Positions 33,035 to 43,840 of a stretch of DNA of 64,000 nt are shown here, piece by piece (position 1 is the stretch's first letter; each line of letters opens with the position of its first letter). Location of the stretch: positions 20,251,032-20,315,031 of the forward strand of contig NC_091307.1 in NCBI RefSeq assembly GCF_038502225.1, in the 5' to 3' direction. The notes under the pieces are model-generated. The model was not told where the DNA came from, did no database searches, and saw nothing but the letters and a program-made list of their open reading frames with translations. The position numbers and the translations under genes are program-made. The stretch comes from Cherax quadricarinatus (lineage: Eukaryota; Arthropoda; Malacostraca; Decapoda; Parastacidae).

Positions 33035-34497
33035 CCAACAGCTAAGTCTAGCCTCAGACCAGATTGCAAGGTGCATCACTGATACGGATTGCTGCACTTC
33101 ACGTACCAAATGAGCCGAATAGTTTTTCCTTGATTGTCCTATGTTCCTCATCGCTAGTTATTTTTTTTTTACTTCCACCCCGCTCTCCGTTGACCTTCCT
33201 CGCACCATGAATGATGCTCGTGCATATTTCAACTTTTCCTGGTGATGCACAGCCACCGCGTTGCCAGATTGGTTAGTTAATGGGTGTAGAAAGACAGTCG
33301 ACTACATGACGGTCATAAAGGTTGCATGTAACCTGTTCATCACCAGCGGAGGAAATGTTAGTCCCTGAAATAAGGCTTAAAATAAACTCTCAGTGTATAT
33401 ACACAAAAAGACGTAAACCTCCGTGTATATATTTGGTCTTATTATGATCGTTTTTATTTGTATATGTGTGGTTAAAATAAATTTTTTTATAGATTTATGT
33501 ACCTTAAATTAATAAGAAAGTATTTGTTAGTTTGCAGGAGCGTTTATAAATTGTTGTGGGAATGCCGTAAGTGAAGTAACGTAGGAAAATGAGAAGAGGT
33601 TGCTGTGTCAGCACTAACCTTGAGCATCGTGACGACTGGAGAGTCCAGAGCAACTTGTCAGCTGAGGGAGAAATGGCTGCCATGCTATTTTGTGGGATCG
33701 TCTTTCATTCTGCTGGAAACGACGGCGGATGTGGCTCATAAGTTGGCTGCTTCTTAGTCACCTGCTCCACTTTTTCTCTGTCATCCACGTGAAGATAATG
33801 TGTGGGAAGCTGTCACTAGCATAAAAAAATATATAATAATTTGTGTAGGACAATCTGTGGAGCAGGGTGTTGTGAGGCGTTTACCAGACCAGCCCAAGCC
33901 CTACCTCCATCCAAGGGCGCTTCTATAGCCGCTGGCTGGTATGATAATGACCTAGAAGTGATTTTTAACCTTGGTTCCAGCAGGTTGGCAAGCTGCTGTG
34001 CAGCCTGGGAACTAGCCTAGGAGGAAGCTTGCTAATGACTCGTGTTGGGTGACGGCACTGCGGAAGATGTGTGTCTGCCCTAGGCTTGCCCTGTGGCTGG
34101 TCTGGGGCTGCCCTGGGGTGACCTCGGGCTGGCCTCATGGAACAAGGGTACCCATGAGTAAAATTATGGGAGATAATGGGAGAGTTCCAGGAAAGCTTGA
34201 ATCAGTTGCCTGCAAATGGTTGCTTGCGAGGCTCACCTATCATCAGGTCGGAGTCTTCACAAAAATGTAACTTTATCTAAAGAGAAAGCTTCACTGCCCT
34301 TCCTCTAAGATTGGAAGTTAATAAGGTGCAGTCTTACTTGGAGTAATTAAATAATGAGAACTAATTGGTATGACTGACTGGCATGACAGGCAAACCGCTG
34401 ACGAATGTTGAAAATAAACACATATCAGGACGTGTTTGTTGAGTGAACGTTGTTGAGTGACTGTTCGCTTTGTCTTCGTTTTATACTGTACTAGTAC
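33035..34497. other. No gene or known repeat recognised
   Basis: One of the longer stretches without repeat signature. Single-copy-looking sequence at 33840-34260 has balanced base composition and a 73-residue + strand open frame (34049-34270) with no recognised domain. Confidence 0.35.
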
Positions 34498-34580
34498 TAG
34501 GTATGACTGCATCATACGGTACTAGGCATGACTGCATTATACGGTACTAGGCATGACTGCATTATACGGTACTGCGTAGG
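34498..34580. repeat. 25-bp tandem repeat, about 3.3 copies
   Basis: The unit GGTATGACTGCATCATACGG followed by TACTA is repeated near-identically, the last copy degenerate. Confidence 0.9.
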
Positions 34581-34750
34581 TATGATTTATGTGCAACAGT
34601 CTGAGGCTCAGAAAATTAAGCGGTAGAATTTCATCTCATTCATGTTCATATTCTCAAGTTAGTGTCTATTGAAACTAATGTTTACTCTATGAGTCGTATC
34701 CTAAACTAATGTGTATTCTCTTGGTAAGCTGCCTCCTCAACTAACATTTT

Positions 34751-35205
34751 GTGTTAGGTAAATGGACATACATGCAACTAATGTGACATTTTATTGTGGC
34801 AACGTTTCGTTCTCCAGGAGCTTTGTCAATCCATAACACGGCTTCAGTCTTTTACCTTTTGATGAGTTTGAGTCGAATACAAAGGCGACTAAAATTAGAG
34901 ACAGCAGAACAAGTGGAGAGGTAAAGATGTGATCAATCCATCAACCTTGAGAAGCGTCCATCTCCATCCATCTCTTTGCTATATGTCATTATTTTAAGGA
35001 ATAACTTCCACAGTAATAATGGTAGATTACCGACCAAAATGTTGGGTAAAAGGACACGGATGCAACAAATGTGACATTTTATTGTCCCATAACGGCTTGA
35101 TAAAGCTCCTGGAGAGCGAAACGTTGCCACAATAAAATGTCACATTAGTCGCACTTGTGTCCTTTTACCTAACATATTGTCGGTAATTCTACCATTATTA
35201 CTAAT
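34751..35205. repeat. Nested inverted repeat with GAAACGTTGCC core
   Basis: The right arm 35085-35181 is the reverse complement of 34751-34845 (shared words AATGTGACATTTTATTGTGG, CAACGTTTCG and TCTCCAGGAGCTTT). 35013-35087 is also complementary to 35130-35205 (AATAATGGTAGATTACCG against CGGTAATTCTACCATTATT; GGGTAAAAGGACAC against GTGTCCTTTTACC). Three arms are therefore present, a compact hairpin plus an extra outer arm. There is no long open frame. Confidence 0.8.
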
Positions 35206-35350
35206 GTATTTTGTATTTGTAAGTTGTATCTTCTTAAACTGGTCTTCCTTGGAAGGTGTCAGAGGGATCTTGACTCGTAAAGACGACGGCAGACACGCTG
35301 TCAGGTATATGGTAATTAAGGAGAAAAAGGCACAATACCGTGACTGGAAC

Positions 35351-35373
35351 AGTGCACAAATAATCCGCACATA

Positions 35374-35468
<95 letters not shown>

Positions 35469-35599
35469 CTTACGACCAAGTTTTTGTCCGACTTGGACCA
35501 TTTACATGGTCACACATTGTGACTTTGTAAATGGTCCAAGTTGGACCGAAACGTCGTCATAAGCTCCTCTCTCCTGTATGCGAGTTATTTGTGTATGGT
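35351..35599. repeat. Long hairpin with GA microsatellite expanded in one arm
   Basis: The outer arms pair 'cacaaataatccgcacatagg' (35355-35375) with 'cctgtatgcgagttatttgtg' (35573-35593). The inner arms pair GACTTGGACCATTTAC (35490-35505) with GTAAATGGTCCAAGTT (35526-35541), around a small GTCACA/TGTGAC stem. GACCGAAACGTCG (35544-35556) is conserved on the right. The left arm holds about 88 bp of GA where the right arm has only CTCCTCTCTC. Confidence 0.82.
35378..35465. repeat. (GA)n microsatellite inside hairpin arm
   Basis: About 88 bp of pure GA dinucleotide in the left arm of the 35351-35599 inverted repeat. Confidence 0.97.
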
Positions 35600-35961
35600 A
35601 ATGAGGCCCACTCAGCCTTCCCGTGATGTCTTCATCACCGACTTCCCAGCCTCCTCATATCCTGCGTTGCTCCAGGCAAAGCCGCGATCCCGTTGTGCAG
35701 TTTGTGGTTTCCTTCCTTCATGCTACGAGCCAACTTACCACCAGCTACCATTTTCCCATTCTGTAAACTTTAGGGTTCCGATATTCGACCAGTGCAAACC
35801 TATATTCGTCACCTGCAAACTGAATGGTATTTAGTGCGAAGTTCCTCAGTGGTACTCGTGTTCAACCTTACTGTAACAAAATCGAAGACTGCTGTGTCGC
35901 AGTGATAAATCAAGACTATGCTTTGCAACATTGATAAACCTGTGTGTTCACTGTGGAGTTA
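35600..35961. other. No gene recognised
   Basis: A 97-residue + strand open frame (35541-35834) overlaps the hairpin and has no known domain. Confidence 0.3.
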
Positions 35962-36022
35962 CCTGGAGAGAGTTTCGGGGGTCAACGCCCCCGCGGCCCG
36001 GTCTGTGACCAGGCCTCCTTAG
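35962..36022 (-). mobile_element. Family A LINE 3' terminus
   Basis: TTACCTGGAGAGAGTTTCGG, then GGTCAACGCCCCCGCGGCCC, then TGTGACCAGGCCTCC. It stops within 5 bp of the SINE at 36025. Confidence 0.9.
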
Positions 36023-36024
36023 GT

Positions 36025-36205
36025 CAGTGTCCCAGGATGCGACCCACACCAGTCGACTAACACCCAAGTACCCATTTTACTGATGGGGAACATAGACAAC
36101 AGGTGGAAAGAAACACGTCCAATGTTTCTACTCTGGCTGGGAATCGAACCCAGGCCCTCACCGTGTGAAGCGAGAGCGTTAACCACCAGGCCACCAGAAC
36201 ACACG
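36025..36205 (-). mobile_element. tRNA-derived SINE, head and partial body
   Basis: On the minus strand the head (36205-36125) carries a pol III A-box-like TGGTGGTTAACGC and a B box GGTTCGATTCCC (36139-36151 on the + strand as GGGAATCGAACCC). The body follows with GTGTGGGTCGCATCC at its 3' side (about 36040-36028). The body is shared with the copies at 41128, 49864 and 61271. The 3' part ends where the family A terminus begins. Confidence 0.85.
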
Positions 36206-37014
36206 CAGCGAATGGATGAAATGGTGTAAATGCCAGCAAATACACGAGACAAAATTTCGCTGTGCTAAACTTTACACGGAGTGAAACGTTGTCTGGACAA
36301 AACCTTGCTCTTCAACTTATCTAGTTATGAAGAAGGGAAAATAGCCCGACGAATGGGCATTAGACTATATTAATTAAACGCGTGCATCATAGTTGTGTTT
36401 ATAGCGGCGTTACTGGCTGAATATTAATAGCTTGTTAATAGGCACCACGATACATTAGGAATCAACCGCGTATCGTTATTAATTGATCCTGTCTATTAGC
36501 AATTTGAACGCTTATACTAAATATTATAAGCATAGTTAAAGGTTTCTCTCTAAAGCGGACCTCATTTATTAGCACCCTGATTACTTGTAATTTATGAGTA
36601 TCTATATTAGTGTTCTAAGTTCTGCAGACATCAGAAATAACACAAGAATGTATTATTGTATTGTTCTGTTGCAAAAATTCAAGAATAATACAATAATGCG
36701 TATATTTGTGAGCAATGCAAGACAAATTACTGATAAATAAGTATACAGAACACAACAAATTTACAGGAATGCAAGAACATTTCAAGAATACAAACATGCA
36801 AGCACAATACAAGAATACAAGATCGATAAGAGAATGCAAGAAATGCAAGTATATAGGCATATTACAAGGATAGAACAATAATACGAGAATACAATACTTC
36901 GAAAATTCAAATATGTATACAAGAACAATAGAAAAAATACAAATATACGAGAATACATGTGCCTTCCACAAATACGCATTAATACGCTCGGGCCAGGTTT
37001 GCCCTACAGTTGCC
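36206..37014. other. No gene; A-rich degenerate repeat at 36640-36960
   Basis: The segment 36640-36960 repeats 'aatacaagaa' and 'aatgcaag' phrases without fixed period. The rest is AT-rich and unrecognised. Confidence 0.4.
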
Positions 37015-37087
37015 TTTGATGGGATTCCAGAGTTTGCTACTCCCGGCCCTGGACCAGGCTTGTCTACTACTGGCCTGGTCAACCAGG
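37015..37087 (-). mobile_element. Family B-like LINE 3' terminus
   Basis: TACTCCCGGCCCTGGACCAG, then CTGGCCTGGTCAACCAGGCA on the + strand, the complement of a family B end. It is joined directly to a family A terminus at 37088. Confidence 0.7.
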
Positions 37088-37158
37088 CAACTGGAGTTTA
37101 CCTGGAGAGAGTTTCGGGGGTCAACGCCCCCGCGGCCCGGTCTGTGACCAGGCCTAGT
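37088..37158 (-). mobile_element. Family A LINE 3' terminus
   Basis: Identical over about 60 bp to the terminus at 35962: GAGAGTTTCGGGGGTCAACG and GCGGCCCGGTCTGTGACCAG. Confidence 0.9.
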
Positions 37159-37369
37159 CAAATATCTCGGCTAAAATAAGCATTGTTTTGATATGATACA
37201 GTAAAACGGTGAAATAAGACTTGTTTGAATCCCTTTAGAGGCATGGTGATGCTGTTGGATGGCTCGTCATCCAAGGACTCGATGCTACTCTTTCCTTTCT
37301 TGGATCAAGGCTGACCGACTCAAATCCTCGACTTGTTGCATAACTACAACGGGTTTAATGCATCCCCAA

Positions 37370-37560
37370 GAATTAATAATGATAATTGTCATAATAATAA
37401 TATTAATAATAATAATCTCGTTAGGTTCTTTCTGTCTTACAACCTAATGGATTTTTTTATTCTTCCTTCCCACGATTTATGACACATGACAAGAATTAGT
37501 TGTATATACACGAGGAAGCGCAAAACTAGTAGGAGTTACAACATATACAAAATCAAATGG
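37370..37560. repeat. Possible family E copy with degenerate (AAT)n
   Basis: AATAATAATATTAATAATAA at about 37395-37414, then 'gaagcgcaaaactagtaggagtt' at 37514, as in 'gcactaaactcgtaaaa' of the 52195 copy. Confidence 0.5.
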
Positions 37561-37639
37561 AGATTATTCTTCGCTTTTGTGTGAATAAAGGGGACTGTAG
37601 AAAGCATTTTGTCTGTATACATCTAGAAATTTTCAAAAG

Positions 37640-37800
37640 GAAACTGGATCAGTACTTCGTTTAAGTGTCGGATTAGCCTCGTGAGTCAGCAAGGAACTAA
37701 CAGCAACAACCTGGATGCTCAGTCAACATTTATTTAAGGCTGGCTTCGAGCTGGGCTGCGAGGCTAGAACCCTCGAAATCGTTCACAGGTGTCACCTGAG
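37640..37800 (+). mobile_element. Family B LINE 3' end, variant terminus
   Basis: TTTCAAAAGGAAACTGGATC, then AACAGCAACAACCTGGATGC, ending CCCTCGAAATCGTTCACAGG. This terminus resembles that of the remnant at 4694. Confidence 0.75.
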
Positions 37801-37914
37801 AAGACTTGATCTCACAACCGTGTCTTAGGGGGTGAAGCCCCGGAGAGAGTTGGTAGTGTGTTAATTTTGGGTGTTGTTTTTACCCTCTCGTGTGATTAGC
37901 GAGGACTGGGTGCA

Positions 37915-38030
37915 TGGTACTGCAGGAAAGGCATGGAGCACACTACTGCAGAAAGACATGGTGTTCGGTACTGCAGGGAAGGCATGGAGCACGCTACTGT
38001 AGGAAGGCATGGTACATGTTACGGTAGGCA
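37915..38030. repeat. Degenerate minisatellite, about 27-31 bp unit
   Basis: GGTACTGCAGGAAAGGCATG recurs with changes four times. Confidence 0.8.
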
Positions 38031-38754
38031 GGGCATGGAAGTGCAGAGTAGAGGATGTGGGTGGTGGAGCGTGGTGATTGAGTCATTAAGTGATTAGCTT
38101 GGGTGGCGATTAGTGCTAGTTGAAGCTTAGGTGCTGTGGTGCGGTTAGATGCAGGTGCGGTTTTGCTGCAGCTGTGTCGAGGGGATTTCCGTGGCTGCGA
38201 CATGACTGTGGCCCAGCATGTGGCTTCGACACGGCGGTAGTACCAGCTGCGATGTTGTTGCGTTACCAGGACCTGAGACGTGGTAATGGTTCTACGGCCA
38301 GTTGTTGCTGCTGCTTCCCTTGACGTGAGTCAATCTCCAGGCAGTGCTGTGCCCTTGTGGTTTCCGGGGCTCACCTTACTGATCCCAGAGCTCGGCTCTT
38401 CCTTCACCCCAGCACCTTCGTTATTATTATTTACTTGTGGTGCATTTTTTAACATGTAAGAAACAGCGGGAGTCATTAGAGGAGGTTGTCAGTCCTCACC
38501 ACTGCTCTTCTTACACACTGCAAATACACCGTGAGTCTTTATTTTCCGCGCAGAGACATTCGCGTACTGTAATGTGGGTGCTCGTCGCCGCGAATTGAGT
38601 CATTATCCCATTACGTAGCCTTTACTACTTCCACGGCAGCGCTGGTGAGCCTCCCTCACATAAACAGCTCCATGAAGCGGCAGGATCAGTCGGCTTCGTC
38701 AGTCACAGGTCACCTGCACACAACTGCAACCGATATTTTCAAGAAAGTATGCAG
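38031..38754. other. No gene recognised
   Basis: 38100-38330 is GC-richer with a 67-residue open frame (38120-38323) that has no known domain. Confidence 0.3.
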
Positions 38755-38834
38755 AACAGGCTTTTATTGAGACAACGTCTCGCTCACTTTATCAAGCTCT
38801 TCTCAGAGGGAAACGTTGTTCCAACAGCAGCTTG
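38755..38834. repeat. GAAACG inverted-repeat family, half element
   Basis: TTTATTGAGACAACGTCTCG and GAGGGAAACGTTGTTCC sit on either side of TTTATCAAGCTCTTCTC. This has the same layout as the core of the 34751-35205 element. Confidence 0.55.
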
Positions 38835-38915
38835 TCTACCTGGACGGTGTTTCGGGGTCAACGCCTCCCGCGGCCCAGTCCTTGACCAAGCCTCCCGTCC
38901 TTGATCAGGCATAAT
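38835..38915 (-). mobile_element. Family A LINE 3' terminus
   Basis: CTACCTGGACGGTGTTTCGG, then GTCAACGCCTCCCGCGGCCC. A diverged solo end. Confidence 0.82.
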
Positions 38916-39571
38916 GTTCTTGTATATCCAAGAACTGCTCAGGTCAAGAGGGACATTACGAAAGCATGTACAGCTTGCTGTGTGTCTGATCTATTTGGCT
39001 ACATTTTTTGAGGAACATTTGTCCCCAATGCGGGTGACAGGTAAAAAATAAATAAAAGAAAGGCAGTACTCAGGTTGAAGTGGTCATATATTATACGTAA
39101 TTATCACAACAAGGTAGGGGGATGGGGTGCCTTGAAGGACTCTTTATCTTAGGAATTGCAACTACCCTTTTCTTTCTCTGACGAAACCTGATTTCCTCCC
39201 GTTCCTCAAATGTTGTATGATAAAATGGGACAGACGCTTCCTCGTGAATATAATAATAGTTTATATGGATTAAAGTATTTTTTTTATATTAATGTTCCTG
39301 GGATGTACAACCGTATGAAATATATACTTTAAGCCTAACTAACTTGGATTCACAGAAGTGTGAACTCTCGGGTTGTATTTTGCTTTGTTGGTTTATTAGG
39401 TTCTGTATAACCTATCGATCACGAGTCATTAATTAAGGCTCCACCAGTCAAGAATATTTTAATCCCTATAAGGATATTTTAACATCTAAAGCAGGAAATG
39501 GAGTAAACTCTCACTGTATGTACACTGAGACACGACAACTTTTTAGTATATACACTCCGTTTGTATTATGT
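38916..39571. other. Intron sequence upstream of the plexin exon
   Basis: No repeat family recognised. It precedes the acceptor at 39598 and is presumed intronic. Confidence 0.5.
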
Positions 39572-39599
39572 CTAATACTTATTTTGGTTTTGTTTACAG
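39572..39599 (+). other. Splice acceptor region of the plexin exon
   Basis: CTAAT at 39572-39576 is a plausible branch site. It is followed by TTATTTTGGTTTTGTTTACAG, a U-rich tract ending in AG at 39598-39599. Confidence 0.8.
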
Positions 39600-39700
39600 G
39601 TGACGAAGTACCGTGTGGAAAGCTGCGCCTCCTACACAAACTGTTCTTCGTGCCTGGGGGCCCGGGACCCCTACTGCGGCTGGTGCTCCCTCGAGAAAAG
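39600..39700 (+). CDS. Plexin exon encoding the start of the first PSI domain
   Basis: A 101-bp internal exon of a plexin, a transmembrane semaphorin receptor that acts in axon guidance and cell migration at the cell surface. The translation is about 33 residues: [20 protein letters not shown], then [13 protein letters not shown] and a split arginine codon. Plexin PSI domains follow the sema domain and carry this cysteine pattern with the near-invariant DP(H/Y)CGWC. The exon begins in phase 0 after a U-rich AG acceptor and ends two bases into a codon at a GTCAGT donor, so the next exon should supply the third base and then the remaining PSI cysteines. 'VESC' is typical of A-type and 'RDPYCGWC' of B-type receptors, so the subtype is open. 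A semaphorin PSI is less likely because of the VTK.RVESC lead-in. No other exon of the gene is recognised in the window. Confidence 0.93.
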
Positions 39701-39706
39701 GTCAGT
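39701..39706 (+). other. Splice donor of the plexin exon
   Basis: AAAAG|GTCAGT fits the 5' splice consensus. The reading frame continues only five codons beyond it before a stop. Confidence 0.85.
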
Positions 39707-39953
39707 TCCTCTTAATTAATTTTATTTTTTGCCGCTGTAGCTGCTAGTTTATTGTGCACCCAGTATTTTGTGAATATAATAATATGCAGCTCATATCCTT
39801 CCTGCGGATGGTAGCACGAGACATTAAGGCCTTGGAACTAGATGCTGTCGGGGTTGGCAGCAATACAATTAATTATACATTTTTATACATTGATACAATA
39901 TGTTACAAAAAAGTTTAAGATATTTACTCGAAATGTGACGCATTTTCCTGCAG

Positions 39954-41127
<1,174 letters not shown>

Positions 41128-41350
41128 TAATAATCTTTAATTTACAAGTACATGTACAAGGTATACATGCCTAGCTGACATCAGTGGCATACTACTATAT
41201 AGAATGCCCCTTGTTATGCAGAGCATTTCGGGAAAATTAAGTGTTTTGTCCCCAGGATGCGACCCACACCAATCGACTAACACCCAGGTACCTCTTTTAC
41301 TGATAGGTGAACATGGACAGCAGGTGCCTTAAGGAAACAAGTCCTTAATG
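41128..41350 (-). mobile_element. SINE body and tail, head missing
   Basis: TAATAATAAT at 41128, then ACATGTACAAGGTATACATG, CATACTACTATATAGAATGC and CAGGATGCGACCCACACC, colinear with the full copy at 49864-50208. Homology fades before the tRNA-like head. Confidence 0.85.
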
Positions 41351-41509
41351 GTGTGTAAAGCCTAGCCCCAGTGGATGTGCAACCACTGAACGGGTCATGC
41401 GAATAAGACACATGTTAGGAGACACTATCCCGTTCTTGCGAGCAAAACACTACACCCAAGGAAATGTGTAAGGAAGACATGCAAAAGGACGATAATAGAC
41501 CCATTTTTT

Positions 41510-41745
41510 TTTTAGCACAAGTCGGTAAAATTTAGGACGGACCGAAACGTCGTCTAGTTGTGTTTCGAATTAGTGGGGTTTCAATTAGGCAAGTTCGTTT
41601 GGAAGGCTTAAAGTGATGGATATAGCAGCGTACTGCCGTGAGTAATGAAGAAAATGCACAGGTACAGGGCAAATTGTTATTGTGACAGCGTTTCGCTCTG
41701 TATAGAGCTTTACATAGAGCGTTGTTACAGTAAAAGTTTGTTCTC
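41510..41745. repeat. GAAACG inverted-repeat family relics
   Basis: GACGGACCGAAACGTCGTCT at 41533 and GTGACAGCGTTTCGCTCTGT at 41684. The second is followed by a small stem (TAGAGCTTTACATAGAGCG). Confidence 0.5.
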
Positions 41746-42283
41746 TATTTGTTTTTTCCTTCCTCACAGAAAGTGATAGCGGGCAGACAAGTGCAACCCA
41801 ACATCGTTTCCGCAAGGCAAGCAGACTGCAACGCCAACGCCTCACCCTCCCACCACAGGAATAATTGTCATGGCTTTAAACAATTTATCGTGCAGGTTAG
41901 GGAGGGTCGAGTACTGTAGCGATAATTTGGGGGAGTGGCTAAGCCCTGTCCTGCCTTCTGCCATGACAGATAATTAAACACGGGAGCTTAAGTTGAGGAT
42001 AAGATTGTGTTGTCTCGTAACTTGAGGTGGTCGGACCTCGAGCTCAAGAAGTTCTGTGGCCTCTGTGAGCACTTTCCGTAAAGCTCACATCCTGACCACC
42101 CACCCACCACCTCCCCTCCCTCCCAACCACTCTCCTTCCCCCCCTCCCCCCCTCCCCCGTCCACTTATAATACAACAGTTTATATTCATGAGATTTAAGA
42201 GATCTGGTCCTATGCTGAGCTAGGGTGCAAGCACTTCTTTTTGTATTCTGTGCCTGTGGTTCACCGCCAAGGGCAAATATTCT

Positions 42284-42288
<5 letters not shown>

Positions 42289-42321
<33 letters not shown>
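42289..42321. repeat. (CT)n microsatellite
   Basis: About 33 bp of CT. Confidence 0.93.
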
Positions 42322-42325
<4 letters not shown>

Positions 42326-42439
42326 TTTACATATATTGCGAGAAAATAATTCACAAAACAGCGGTTTAATAATAATAATAGTAATAATAAGAGAAATAAG
42401 ATAAGGTTTTCCGGTTTATGTGTATTGTATTTGTTGTGA

Positions 42440-42487
<48 letters not shown>

Positions 42488-42640
42488 GTGTCTGTTGGGG
42501 CTCGTTAAAGCCCATAGGGGTCATATGATGCGTGTGTAATGTGAAGAAGCCTGAGAAAGGGAAGAATAGCTCTAATTCCATGGGTCAAGAGCCCTTCACT
42601 GTCATCAAGGCAAACCCCTCTTGCCCTGAAAGGCATATGT
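42440..42640. repeat. Family E short repeat with (ATT)n
   Basis: (ATT)n at 42440-42487, then TGGGGCTCGTTAAAGCCCAT, 'ggggtcatatgatgcgtg' and CATGGGTCAAGAGCCCTTCA. Confidence 0.75.
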
Positions 42641-42689
42641 ATAAATATATTAAACTGCATTAAAAAGTAGTTGGAATATATTGAATTGA

Positions 42690-42800
42690 GATATGTTTAT
42701 TGGGATGCGCTAAATCCGTAGGAGTTATTTATTGCCTGGGGAATGGGAGACAACTGGGTTTGATCCGAGGAAGGGGTAAACAGGTCCAAGGAAAATTGAG
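42690..42800. repeat. Family E short repeat, second copy
   Basis: TTTATTGGGATGCGCTAAAT, 'ccgtaggagttatt', GGGGAATGGGAGACAACTGG. It follows the 42440 copy in the same orientation. Confidence 0.75.
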
Positions 42801-42884
42801 ACACATAATGCTTGATTTCTTGTGCTAATCCGCACTTAAAGGATCTGATAATTTGTTCGTAATGCACTCTGGACAAGTCATGTT

Positions 42885-43060
42885 CGCTATACAAGTCACT
42901 TTCACTATACAAGACATGTTCGTTAGGTAAGTCATGATGACTCTACAAGACATGTTCGCTATACAACTTACGTTCGTTTTACAAGTCATGTTCTTTATAC
43001 TTCATATTCGCTGTACGTCATGTTTGTTATACAAGTCATGTTCACATACCATGTATCTTT
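42885..43060. repeat. Degenerate minisatellite, about 18-21 bp unit
   Basis: ACAAGTCATGTTCGCTAT recurs about eight times with indels. Confidence 0.85.
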
Positions 43061-43365
43061 CAGATAAAGAGCTTGTCATGTGCCAAAACTTGACATTTGT
43101 CAATTAGGTAAAAAAAAAGAAAACTTGCCATGTATCGATCAGATAAAACTTACCATATGTCTGATACGTAAAAATCCTTCCATGTGTCAATCAAGAAGCT
43201 TGTCATGTGTCATTTAGACAAAAAAAACTTTTGCCATGTGTCAGTCTAATAAAAAAAAACTTGTCATACGTGAATCAGATAAAAAAAAAAGCTTGATAAA
43301 ATCTTGCCATGTGCCACTCAGTTGCAAGAGCTTGTCATTTATCAATCAGTTGGGAGAGTTTACCA
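43061..43365. repeat. Degenerate tandem repeat, about 30-35 bp unit
   Basis: The theme is CTTGTCATGTGTCAATCAGA followed by an A-run. About eight units with variable A-run length. Confidence 0.85.
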
Positions 43366-43409
43366 TTTTCAACCAGATTTATCCTGGAAGGGAGAGGAAT
43401 GTATACCTG

Positions 43410-43475
43410 GAGTATACTTGGAGAGAGTTTCGGGGGTCAACGTCCCCGCGGCCCAGTCTGAAACCAAGCCTCGTA
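43410..43475 (-). mobile_element. Family A LINE 3' terminus
   Basis: TACTTGGAGAGAGTTTCGGG, then GGTCAACGTCCCCGCGGCCC. A solo end. Confidence 0.88.
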
Positions 43476-43734
43476 GTTTGGTGGAGATGAGAATTAGAGT
43501 TTTTTGAGAATGTTACCTCCCCCGTCTCTTCTTCCCTCCTTCCCTATCACTTCGCTTTGCTGGTTTTTATAGGTGGGTCTTTTGAGAGCGTGCGGTCCTT
43601 GTGGCGGCTTTTGTGAGCGACGTCTGGACGTGTCAGCCAGCAGAGGGAAAGTGAGAAGAGTCTCATTACTCAGCCTCTCGCCATAGACCTTCCTCCCTGC
43701 TTTATTGATACTCTCTGAAGGAGGCGTGGGTGGA

Positions 43735-43840
43735 GCACCTTCAGGTGGTGTAGAGGGCCACCTGGAGGAAGCGCTGATGGAGCACCTGCAGGAGACTCCG
43801 GTGGAGCACATGGAGGAGGCGTGGAGGACCAGCTGGAGTG
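43735..43840. repeat. Degenerate GGAGCACCT-type minisatellite
   Basis: GGAGCACCTTCAGG, GGAGCACCTGCAGG and GGAGCACATGGAGG phrases at irregular spacing. Confidence 0.65.

Noticed and set aside
36125..36205. A tRNA gene suggested by GGTTCGATTCCC
   Set aside because: The head is followed by a repeated SINE body shared with three other loci, and a clean cloverleaf could not be drawn by eye.
41757..41865. Possible next plexin exon after the CTTCCTCACAG acceptor-like site
   Set aside because: Continuing the split arginine codon in the required phase meets a TGA after two codons, and no PSI cysteine pattern follows.
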